This document shows, in pieces, positions 1-11,822 of a stretch of 64,000 nt of DNA. Source of the DNA: Gorsachius magnificus (lineage: Eukaryota > Chordata > Aves > Pelecaniformes > Ardeidae); NCBI GenBank assembly GCA_034008185.1, contig CM067084.1, positions 8,017,385-8,081,384 of the forward strand. Direction: 5' to 3'. A program made the translations under genes and the position numbers. The notes under the pieces were generated by a model, which made no database searches, had not been told where the DNA came from, and saw nothing but the letters and a program-made list of their open reading frames with translations. Numbering within the stretch: the stretch's first letter is position 1; each line of letters opens with the position of its first letter.

Positions 1-3000
1 CTTTGATAGCTGTTCTGCTGCACGTGGCTTGCGCTGATTAGTTCTGGTGGATGAACTGCTTTGGCAATAGCATTATACATCAGGGTGCTCAAATTTGGGT
101 CTTTTGTTCCCTTACAGATGTGACTATCCTCACCCTCCTTCCGACAGCATTTTGTCGGAGAGGAGAAAGGCAGCTTGGGGGAGAGGGGGGAAGCTGGGCG
201 CTTGGCCCTCACCCTTGGAGCAGCTGCTGCTCACCACACTGCAAGTCTGGGGGGGCTGACACCATCAGGTAAAGCATTACAAACGACATTAGCAGTATTC
301 CAGGTAGCAGCTTTTGAAATATCCGGTCACTGGTGCATACGAATGACTAAAACCATTAGCCTTTCTTACTAATAGTTCCACTAATGATTTCCAATGGGAA
401 AGCCACAAAAGGGAAGTGAAAACAAAACCATTTGCTCTGTGCTAAGTAAAGCTCTTCAGCTGGAGAAAATGGTACAGTTTTAATAATTGGATCTTTTTCC
501 TTTCCCCCCCCCCAAAAGCATACAGGAAAATTGACAAAAGACCCCCACCAATAATTGCCTTTCTGTCAGTGTTCTGCATGTGGCACAGAAGAGGAGAAAC
601 CACTCTCGAAAGCCCTAAGGCACGCTGCGGGGATGCAGCTTGGCCACTTTGTGCCTGCTCCTTCAGCCCCTGGGCTGGCAGAGCAGCTGTTGCCTTCTGC
701 ATCCCTGAAGAAGCCTTCCCCAGATAATTGTTCTGTGGGAACACAAAGGGTCTCTTCCCTCAGATAAGACAGCCTTTTAAAAGCTGGCAAGAAGCCTGCC
801 TCTCCCCTGAGCAGGGCTTTTTGTGGGACCCCCTTTCTGCTCTGCTGCAGCTTTGCTTTTGCAACCCTACCACCTCGCATTCCTTCTCTGTGCAGGGTAA
901 ATTTGGTTGGGTAGCTTGGCTGTGACATCTTTTTGTGGGTGCACATATGTGTTTGTGTAACTCTGCCAGCATCAGCAAAATGACTGGGGTGTAGGTAGGT
1001 CTGTACGTGATGGCTAACATCCAGATTTTTATCTGACGCCCCTTCTCCAAGCATCTGCCCACCTTTGGGCAAGCCCCTGCAGTTTGCTCTTCTGGGGGCA
1101 GCTTCTAGGTGTGCAAACAGTTTCAGAAATATCTGTGGATGTATTCATGTCCAGAAAGCTGCTCTCCCAAAGCCTGTTTTATGTTCGTGCTTAACTGTAT
1201 CACCAACCAAGCCTTCCACTTATGCCTTGCATATATTTCTGTACAATCAAGCTGTGTCCAATTCCTTTCTTCTTATGCACATATAACAGAAAACTCAATT
1301 AGGATTTAATTTGCCCAGTGCAATGCCTGCTTTCTGAGATGGTAGGCATTGAGTTATTTTTTAAGTCACTGGAATGTTCTCTCGAACCTGCAGTTTTCCC
1401 CTGGAGAAGCCACTGGCTCTCTCCAGGCACCCTGTGGGTTACTCTGGTCTGTGCTGCTGCCTCAACCACTGGTGCTGTCAGGTTAACCAGGTGCTCTTTC
1501 CAAGTGATGCTATTTGCCTGCACCCCTCTTCCTGGCTTGCTGCTTCCCCCAGCTTTGGGGTCCCTGGGGGACAGCTCTGTGACCATCTCCTGCGGACCCT
1601 CTGCTGGTCAGGGCTGCTCTCACCACAAATGCAAACATTAAATATATGCATTGCATTTTTTTTTTCTGAGCTCTCTGTTCCAAAGAAGCCCAGACAGACA
1701 GAAAGTGGTATTTAAGCACCTTGTCCCTGTTAGAGCAAAGGTTGAAATGCTCTGTTTTCAACAGAGCTGCAGTTTTGATTTTTCTACCAGCTGTGCAGCA
1801 TTGATGGCATTGCTGCCTCTGGGTAATCAATACCCTGAATTCTAAACTCCCTGGCTCTTTGATCAGAGCCCACATTGCTCCAGGCTTCCTGGACTTGTTT
1901 CCCTGTGGTTCCTGTACAGAGGAGGTAGCCGGATCTGTTAGCTGCACCCAGCACAAACCAGGGTCCTCCCATTTATGCCATGAAGCAAGGCTGTTCTGCA
2001 ATTAAAGGGGAGCAGATGGGGAAAGATTAAAGTGGGTAGGCTAGAAGCAGTGTCCTGTTGGGGATGGTGGTGGTCTGTCCGTGATGGGCATGCAGGCCAG
2101 CAGGATGGGAGCACGGGTTTTCCATCTTGCTGATGGCTTCTGGCTTTGCCCTTGCATGAGGTTATGATTGGGAGTAGAGAGGGGTACTGTGATTTCTTCA
2201 AACTCTGCCATGTGCAGGTAACACCCCATCTCCTGTGGTTTCCCTGCTCCTGTGGGCTCCTTCTCCTCTCAGCCTATTTGGCAAGTCATTTAGTTTTGCC
2301 TCACAAGCCAAAGTTTGGCCTTTGGGCTGTCATTTGAACCCTGTAATGCAGGAGTTTGTGCTATTTCTCTAAGGAGCAGGAGGTGGTTAGCCAAAACATG
2401 CTGAATGTACCCTAGCTTGAGAAGTCACATCTACCTACAAGTATGTAAAACTGCCTCCATCCCTGCAAGTGCATGACTATGTTTCTACTGGTCCTAAAGG
2501 TGCTGTGCAGTGCTCCTGGCTCAGGTCAGCTGCTCCATCAGGAGGGAAGAGGTTGAACATTGCCATGCTCACAGCTGGTCCTGCACTTGCTTCAGGGAGG
2601 GCAGTGCTGGGTAACTACAAAATTATTATTTGCATGTGCACGGAATGGGTTTAATTATCAGAGTTCATCACTGGGCCCAGAAGGGAGAGGTTGTTTTAAA
2701 GCTGCAGCTTATCAGCCTTGAAACGAAACTCAGGAAAGGGAACGATGTTGATTCACCCAAGAAGTGGATGCTATGGTGAGTGTGGCAATGCTGAAGGCCA
2801 GGCCCTGGGATCATACAGCCCTCCTGGTTGTGCTGGTTTGTGCCCTGGGGCCAGGAAGCACAGGGGAGGCAGCACCAACCCCAGCTGCATCCACCCCTGC
2901 TGTGGTGTTCCCCAGATCCAGCCCCACCATTCCCAGCCTCTGCCCCAGGGCTCTGGCTGAAGGGGACCACCAGTGCCTGCTGCCACACTCGAGTGACTCA

Positions 3001-4518
3001 GTCCTGGCTCCCAGGGCACCCCCTTCACCCTGGAATGAGCCATCGGCTCCTCAAGTTACCCCATTTATGATCATGTCTCAGAGCCTTAATTTAAAAAAAA
3101 AAGCTCAAGTAGAGGGATCCAGTTAATCTGAGAAAATGTCAAAATAGTTCTGTGTACAAGATAATCATCTGCAGGCTTCCTATGAGTGCTCATAGAGAAT
3201 AATGGCAGCCTTGTCTGGAGAAAATACCTGGATAAACCAGCACCTTTTTGAGACAGGTAATCATCAGGAAGATATTCTGGAAAAAAAAACCCCAACCTCT
3301 CTATTAGAAATGAGCTGTAGCTCTGGCTGCAGAAGAGCTCCCCACAAACACTTGCATACCAGTATCACAAAAATTAAATGACCATCCAGCTCTGGTACAC
3401 AAAAACTGATGTAGACCCCCTGCCTCCAGTGCAGCTACATCTCCTTTCACCAGATGAGGCTATGAGCTGATGTGATTAGAAACTGCAGCTTGAGAGGCAG
3501 TTTTAGGCAGGGCAAGAAAAGATGACGGGTGGCTGGACTGCCACTTCTTCCATTTGCCAAGTGCCTCTATGCTTATGGTTTTCATTTCTTTTATGGATAC
3601 CAAACCTAAGTACTGAGCTGAAATTTTCCTTGTTAGAGGTCAGCTTTCTGCTGGCTTTATTTACTATTTACTCCAATAGAAAGAGCCTGGTAATTCTGAG
3701 CAGGAGACAACAGAGTATTATACCTTATTAAATAATTCTGGCTATCCTCCTAAAAAATACAAGCCCACAAAAAACCTGAACATTTATATTTCAGGAAGGA
3801 GTGACCTCTGTATCATGGGAGTTTCCTGACATGGTAAACTTTTTTCTTTTGACATGACAACATATTATACTATTATTTTTCATACAACGTTATTTAGGAT
3901 GGTGCAATAAATAGCATGACTTCATTTCTATTCAGACTGTTTCTTTTCTCTTGTGTCAGCCCCTTATGCACACAGAGATACAAGGCAACAGGGCACCTAA
4001 GAATTGGAAACTGGAAAGGAGCCCTTGCTGTAAGGCATAGCATTCCTTTCTCCATTTCAGCCTCAGACTAGCTTTTCATCCCACTTCTCCCCTATGCAAG
4101 TTATTACCCCTGCAACAACAGTAAGGATAAAAAAAAACCACCAAACAACCCCCAACCCAAGAGTTTCAAAAAGATATGAGCTTTTTGCTTCAGGAATTCC
4201 CTCTAAATCAGGGACTGCCTTGCAGGCATTTTGTAATTGCCTGTTGTAGGTTTTCCTGTGCCTCTGCCCCCCATTAGAGACAGGGTATGATTGATCAGAA
4301 CTGGGGGGATGATTGTATTAACTTTATTTTGAAGTTCATTTTGAGCTGGAAGTGGAAACTCGAGACAATCCTCATGCTATTGAGAAACTAGGGAGAGTGG
4401 ATTTATAGACCTCTGAATTGAATTTAAACTCTGGTCTCTTTTAAATTGTCATTTTTCTTCACCGCCTCTTTTTTTAATGAACAACAGCCTGTAAGGTTAT
4501 AACTTTTAGTATATCATA
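1..4518. other. Intergenic, no gene recognised
   Basis: Mixed-composition sequence with short poly-A/T and C tracts (C10 at about 506-515). Open frames on both strands are short and overlapping, without recognisable motifs. I see no repeat family member and no RNA gene. Confidence 0.6.
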
Positions 4519-5319
4519 ATGATTCTGGAAGGAAGATATTTCAGTGACAAATGTACTGCTCAGAAGCAAAAAATATACTCCGGTGAAGAAGCTTATGCTC
4601 AAGCTAAAACCAAGCCTTTCCCTAGGTGTCTGGGGAGTAATGTTTCAACTCGCCACGTGGGAGAATATCATCTATTTAGTGTGTTAGAGGTAATTCTTAA
4701 CAATTGTTTATATGCCTCAATCCCTTATGGTTCCCACACCTGTGTCATTAAAGATGTCTCAGACCAGAGGCAGCAAGTGAAGACTTTTATATTGCATGTG
4801 CACTGGGCATTTCAGATAGTCTGGCTTAGGAGCAGTTTATTCTTTCTTTGCAAGAAGAGCTTTCAGCTTATGGCTGAAGGGGGAGGGGAAAAAGGTTTTA
4901 CATCTTTCCCATGTTTTGGATTTTCTCTGTTTCCTTTTCATTACCACGGTCACCTAATTACTCCCTGTATGTCTGTGTTTCCTCTTTGCCCCCCCACCAT
5001 CTCTCCACTGCATCCTTTCTGGGTTTCCCCTTCCATTTGTTTTCTGCTTCAGACCCGCTTCTGGTTTTTTCTCCGACCCGGCCAACTTCCTTTCCCTTGC
5101 CAACCCCATCTTCTGTTTTTTTCTTTTTTTAAAAAGGCTGAGCATGGGAAGGTGCGGGGGATGGCTGTGTGGTACACTGTGCTGCTCCGCACTTACATGG
5201 CTTCTGCGGGTCCAAGTACGGGTGCTGGTGAAAACTGTATTGGATATTGGGTAGCATGGATCCCCAAAACATTGCTGAGCGTAAAAGGCCAGATGCAAAA
5301 TTTCAGTAAATTTGTGTAG
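4519..5319 (+). other. Long open frame of doubtful meaning (266 codons)
   Basis: An ATG-initiated frame of 266 codons runs to TAG in non-CpG-rich sequence, which is longer than expected by chance. The translation shows no domain: the middle part is Phe/Pro/Ser-rich because the DNA there (about 4900-5130) is pyrimidine-rich, and the N- and C-terminal parts look random. There is no CpG island or Kozak support (aatATGA) and no neighbouring exon signal that I recognise. It is best treated as non-coding unless transcript data show otherwise. Confidence 0.12.
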
Positions 5320-5840
5320 CTTGGTTGTGATAATAAAATGTTATTTTATACCAGCTGTGGATTTGATCCTTGGAGGAGGAAGATACTGGGGATTATGAAA
5401 TAAAGCACACTGGGTTTGCCAGTTTGTTTGTTTTCAGTGTGATAAACTTCCAGAGCTTTGTTTTGTGTTATGATGACATTGCTGGTGTGGCTGTACTCTA
5501 TCCCGTGATAAAAAATGTATCCCAGCCTGTTCGGTTTTGTTCTGAGCAAGAATTTCTCCATTTACACTGCCCTATTCTGTTTCCTGTCCCACTCTTGGAA
5601 CTTTGGTTTCTTTACTCACTTTAATTTAAAAGCCCCCTAAAGGCTGGTCAGGCACTGAGCATTAACCCTGTTAAGATCTAGATTTGACCAGAACTTGGAA
5701 AGTCTCATTCCTCAAACCTCCCTTGCTTTAATATGAGCTAGCACAGTGCTTCCTCTATGAAAAGAAGCATCATAGGAAATAAATTACTGTCAGAAGCTGC
5801 TTCATGGTATTCAAGTTGTGAAAGGAGCCTGTAGTCAAAG

Positions 5841-6060
5841 ATTAGGCTAGACATTAGGAAAAACTTCTCCACTGAAAGGGTTGTCAGGCTCTGGAAGGGG
5901 CTGCCCAGGGATGTGGTCAAGTCCTCATCTCTGGAGGTATTTAAAAGAAGGATAGAGGAGGTGCTTAGGGACATGGTTTAGTGGTGGGATGGCAGGGTTA
6001 GGTTAACGGTTGGACTCGATGATCTTAAAGGTCTTTTCCAACCAAATTGATTCTATGATT
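5841..6060 (+). mobile_element. CR1 LINE fragment, 5'-truncated 3' end
   Basis: The segment starts in the end of ORF2 (aggctagacattaggaaaaa, the LDIRK/FF region). It continues through the conserved [12 protein letters not shown] stretch and ends with the CR1 tail: ggttggactcgatgatctta, ccttttccaacc-type sequence and attctatgatt. Antisense frames here are shadows. The copy at 11611-11822 is of the same subfamily in opposite orientation. Confidence 0.88.
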
Positions 6061-9000
6061 AGATGTTGGTTTAGATCTGGCTGAACTAACAGGATAGACA
6101 TACAGAAAATGGCCCCCTATGCCCCCACATACTATACCGGGTATGTAATCTAATGAGTGGTGATAGCTGCGGATGGTAATGTATATTGCAGCCATAGGGT
6201 CTCAGGCTGTCATCTTGCCACATCTTAATGTAATGCAGCTTTCAGGCCTGTTCTGCCTTTGGGAATCTTCCAAAGAAAACCTAAGCGTTATAGTAAGTGA
6301 TGGTGGTAATTTAAGAGGTGGCGCTTTCTTTTCTCTATTGATCTTAAGCCAATGTCCCAGCATGATGCTACAGAGAAATTATGTTTCTAGAGGTGTTACG
6401 CTTTGGAAGAGATGCAAAATGGGGATCTGTTCCTCATGTCTTTATTTTCTGACATTCTGTGATACCCTATGCAGAAGGTTTGTTCCTTAAAAGCCAGCTT
6501 GGAGACAGTTGTATTTCTGCAATAATTTGTTATGTGCTTGTGTTAGGTCTTTGAAGTGCGTTAATGCAATGTTATTTTCTTACTATATGTCATATGGACT
6601 AAATGTGGGCTATGACCACTGGTTCTTGGTGATCTTCAATGAAATAGGGAGAAACGTCCATAAAATTAACTTGCAGAATGCAACGAATATGTAAGAAAGT
6701 GCTCTTGCTAACCCTACATTTTATATAGCAAGCTGAAGTTTCAAACCATAGTTCTTGCATCATTTTCTCAAGGTATTCATATATGCCTATGCAAACCATG
6801 CTCCTGAATGCAGATAGGTACTTCCGCGTGCCAGTAGTTATTTTGACTCGAGGCACTTAAATGGTCTTTTTGCTCAACTGTTTCAAGATGCATCTGATGG
6901 CTCTGTCTGGGAATGCATCCTAGACATTGTATATATGAGAGACAGATAATAAATAGTCAGGAAAAAGAGTCACTTGCATAAGGAGCCTAATAACTTCTCC
7001 CTCTTGGTGGTATCTATAAGATACAGATGGGGGAAACAGCAAGAGATACTAACTGGTTGTGGTAGAGAGGTACAACAGCGAGAGAAATAAAAGTAGTTAC
7101 AAGCCAAATATTTTTTCCCCACCTAAAAGAACGGCTGTACTACTGGAAAATGCTAAATGGCAAAGTCATATAAACACTGATTTCACACTTATTTCCTGCT
7201 GTTACATAAAACTGAGCAGGGTGATGCTTTCGGTACTCCCCCTCTCCCCCAAACACATGCTGGATTTGATAGAACATGGCCTGTTGGGCTGCGCACTGTC
7301 CTGTGTATCCCTCTACTGCATCAACACCTCTCTGGGCTGAAGATCAGCTGTGCTGTGTCCCAGGTGGCTATAGAGCAGCCAGCATCATGCTCAGACCTCA
7401 TCTTTCTTCATGGCACTTGAAGGTCAGGGGATGTTTTTGAAGTCGCTTTCTCTCCCTCCAGCTACAAATAACCAATTCTCCTCCAGCCCTTGGAAGTCGT
7501 CAGTTCCTCTGGGCTGCGAGTCCAGAAAGCTCTAGTGAAGAAAACCTTATAGGTATAAACCTGCTGTGGAACGGGGGGGGTTGTTTGCTTCATCTCGCAG
7601 GGATTTTACCCAGCATTTGTTTATGGGCTGCAAGCACAGAGCAAGGCAGGTCAGGACAAGGAGCACTTGCAGAGACAGCTGCAAGATTAAAAAAAAAAAA
7701 GGGAAAAGAAAAAAAAGTGCTTGAGTAAAGATTAATCAATCAGCAGGCAGCAATCACAACTGTTTTATATAAATGCAGTCTGTGTAAAATGGAGCTGTGG
7801 CAATTAAGCTTGCAACTTTTTTTTTAATGTGGCTGGAGAGGAGGTTTAAAATCGTGCTGTTCCAAAAAAAGTCCACCCTCCTTCTGTTTTTAACACATTT
7901 TCTTTCTGAAACTTTTACTACTTCTTCCAAAAATGAATTTGGCTCCATATGTCATAGTCATTCCCGAGGAAAGATGTCTGATAGTATTAAAACATGTACA
8001 TGAAACATTTGGGCTGATACACATTTGAATATCATGCGGCTTAATGCCCTTGGTCACTATGCAAAGCCATGATGATACTTTGAGAGGTGTATATGGCATC
8101 AGCTGTGGCTTTGACCGAAATCTGAGGTGCAAACATCATTTTAGCATGCTGCCCCCAAATCCTCATCTAATTTCCTTGGTAAACTGCGTTGACTCAAACC
8201 CACTTTCTGGCACGTTTGCTGGAGGAGAGAAGTTGTGGCTCTGCCCAGTGAGCTCACCCCTCTCCTTACTGCCATTATTTCTTTTACAGTGCAAGAAATA
8301 TGGGGTAAAAAAATTCAGTGTGTCAGACTGCTGTGATAGCAGATGGACAGGCTGCTGTTAGACACTAAAATAGACATAGAATGTGTTCAGCTTAATTATT
8401 AAAAAATGTTATGGCACCTTCTTTTTGCCTTGCTGCTTCGATCTTTTAGTTCACAAAAGCCTTCACGCAATGAACATGTTGAGTTCCAACCGGATCAAAT
8501 AGCAACATTAATGGTTAATATAAACCAAAATGTGTGACATAAAAGGTTTTATTTCTTCCAAGATAGCATAATAGCTATATTTATAATAATGGGGGAGGGG
8601 GGAGTCAAAAAAGAATCCTACTTATAAACCCGTGACTAAAACAAAGAAAATTCTTGATGACTGCTAAGGCAATTCCAGACATTCACATGTCAGCCTCCAT
8701 TATCCTGTTTCTTGGGCTGTAGGAAATTCCACTTACATCATTGACTTCCTGCCACTGTGGAAAATAGGTCTGGGGAATGGTTTAGAGTTAGAATTAGCCC
8801 TCATCTGCCTTGTTCTCCAGTTCTCGACCGTGGCAGTTTAATTACCCAGAAATTATTAGTGCAGTCTTTCTTTTTCCTCCTTAACATTCCCCAGCATTTC
8901 CCCTCTATTAAACAAAATCAAGTTTTTGCAAGCCAGAGCAAAAGTAGGATTTAAAGCAGTTAACGTTGTTGCTCAGAGCAACAATCTCCCTCAGTCCAAA

Positions 9001-11610
9001 AGCTATACTGGACACAGGGAATCCCAAAAGTGGAGGGAAAACCATTGGTTTCTACCATGGAGGAGAACTGCAGTTCTCACTTGCAGAGCTTTGAGGGCCA
9101 GGAATAACGCCTGCAGTGCCCGAGCGGCGGGAAAGCCACTGTTTCTCACAACTTAATCCAAAATGCAGCTGTGAAGGTTAGGTCGGGATTGCTGCTGCTG
9201 GGTGTCTGGGCTGCCTGGCAGGAGCCACCCTTTCTGCTGGCTGCCTTTTGACAGCTTCCAGAGGTATCAAGTAGCTGGTACACCAGTGGGAAGTTTCTGC
9301 TGGATAAGGATGTAGCAATGACCTTCCATGAGCTAGCTGGGGAGGGGTTTTTACTTGGAGGACACAGGTGGTGGAGGCGCTGGTGTGACTGAAGCATAAC
9401 GAATTAATACAGGGGGCTTAGGTCCTGCACTTCATCCCCTTGGGTCTCGCTGTGCACGCCAACTTGTATTTGTTGCTTGTGTCTGACAAGCATAGGAAAC
9501 AGAAAAGGAGATGATCCCAATGGTACTGGCAGCAATTTGTGCTTTTTGCTGGAGTTCATATATTTATAGTATTATCAGGGATAACATCTTAAGGTGATGC
9601 AACAGCAAGGGCAGCTGATCTTATCCCTTTGACTGCTGAGAAGAGATTCAGAGCCTAAAATGGCAAGCATCACCTTTCCTTGAGAGTAATTGCTTTATTG
9701 GTTTTACATTCATACCCCTAAAGATATATTTCAGGAAGGGAATGGCTCCTTACCTTAGCTCTGGAATAAATATTTGTGGTTTTTCTAATGAGTGTTTTGC
9801 AACTCCCTTGCCATTCCCAAGTGAGGGCGCTTCCACGTGAGGACAAGGAGGTGTCACACTCATCCATTCCCACTCCCTCTTTGGGCTTGTTTTTCATCTG
9901 GTGTGCTTGCCAGAAGCTCCTTCCAAGGGCAGAGATTTCCAGCCCAGGGTATATTCTTGTTTGCTCAGATTACTTTGCTGAGAGAAGTGCCCTGCTGTGA
10001 TATCAAATGAGAAGAAAACAAAGCAGGAGACTTGATTAATGAGCTGCCTGCTGACGTGGGGATGCATGGGCAGATTAGGCACAAGAGCAAAATTGTGCTG
10101 CTAAACTCAGGTGCTGAGAGGGCTTCTCAAAGCCTTGAGATATTTGCATGTGCTTCATTCTCTAGACCGGCATCTTAATTCAAGCGCTTAGATGCAGCTT
10201 GTTAGTAGTGAAACTGGGAGGCTTTGCCATTTGTCAGCTTACATGGGTAGTAATTAGCCATTAGAGTGCAGCCCTATTTTTTGTAATTAACTTTGTGTCA
10301 AAATTTCTCTGTTCATTATCCGTGGAAAACACTCTCAAAACAATCAACATCCCTTTTACTGGAAGTACTGTGGAATGCCCTTGTTTTCTTCAAGCTAATC
10401 CCTTCTGATACTACCACAAATTCCTCTACTGCTTGCGATCTCCTTCGCCTTGACATGCTTTGGAGGGACTGAATGAGGATGGCATAAGTTTGAGGGCTTT
10501 CTTTTTTTATCTCTATGAACACGCCTGAATACTTGGAAAATCTCATCCAGTGCAAGTAAATAATGCATCATTTTAATATTTGTGTTTATAGTCATACCTA
10601 GAGGCTTAGCGTATATATCTCCATACTTCAGTAGTATCAATGGCAGCAAAGCAAGAAAAATGCTTTAAACTGGCGCTCTGATTTAGCCCTGTCTAGATAC
10701 AAAGTTTGTTAGTGGTAACATATGATCTTTGGGGCCTGATATACCCTGCCCTGTTGATGCTACCCTAGAGAACATGCAACCGTTGTCATCCTCGGAAGGG
10801 GAATTGCGAAGACGGTCTGTTGGTCATGTGTTGGTCCAGATCACTTGCCTTGTCTAATTCCAGGGGAAATAAAGTTTTGGTTGCAAGTCAAGGCCAAGGA
10901 TGATGCACTGCATGTATGTGGAAAAAAATAAAATACCCTTTGATTCTCAAGGGAAAAGAACACACTAAATTCAGTTTTTCAGGTTGTTCTCTAAAAGTGA
11001 AGGAGGAAGTGGGGTCTGTTAGATGGGATGATCATAGACAAATAATGATGGGAGTTGTCTCCTTCCAGTGAACCCCTTTTCTCACCATGAGGCATCGTGT
11101 GGGTATTACATGCATTCAGGAATTCAAGAGACAACAAAACCTATCCCTCTCCCAAACATTATTCTTTTCACTCCCCTCTCGCCAACTGGAAGTAGGCAGA
11201 TCACTAGCTTTGATAACTAAGTGGTAGAAAAACGTCCGTCTCTGCAGATACAGACTGGGATGTATCGTCATAGCAATAGACAGACATTCACTGCCCTGCC
11301 AGACAAGCCTGTCCTCTGAAAGACCACTTGACTGCTAGAAAGCAAGAGTTTTCCCAGAAAAGGCACTTAGTGATGAGCAAGACAGAAATGCACTAAGGGA
11401 AAAAGTCTAATTGACCTAACGGGCTTTCTTTTTCTGCCAAATCTGAAGTGAGCTAACAAAAATCCCTCATGAAGAATTGCACATCAGCCTTTTTTTTGTC
11501 CTGGGGTTCCCCAACCTGCTTCCCTGCGGAGAGTTGGGTGCTGGCAGCCAGGAGCAGGGATGCGCCCTGAGGATGCACAGCGTTTATAAAACCTTCCCCT
11601 GTTTATTCAG
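6061..11610. other. Intergenic, no gene recognised
   Basis: AT-leaning sequence between two CR1 fragments, with an A-rich tract near 7689-7717. No frame over 110 codons and no recognisable product. Some smooth AT-rich parts could be conserved non-coding sequence, but that cannot be judged from one genome. Confidence 0.6.
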
Positions 11611-11822
11611 GATCACAGAATCACAGAATCACTTTGGTTGGAAAAGACCTTTAAGATCATAGAGTCCAACCGTTAACCTAACCCTGCCATCCCACCACTA
11701 AACCATGTCCCTAAGCACCTCCTCTATCCTTCTTTTAAATACCTCCAGAGATGAGGACTTGACCATGTCCCCGGGCAGCCCATTCCAGAGCCTGACAACC
11801 CTTTCTGTGAAGAAAATCATGT
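11611..11822 (-). mobile_element. CR1 LINE fragment, minus strand
   Basis: Read on the plus strand it begins with the reversed CR1 terminal octamers (gatcacagaatcacagaatc), then ggttggaaaagacctttaag and gagtccaacc. It runs back into the ORF2 end (cagcccattccagagcctga). It is truncated in ORF2 like most CR1 copies, and is close in sequence to the plus-strand copy at 5841-6060. Confidence 0.9.
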
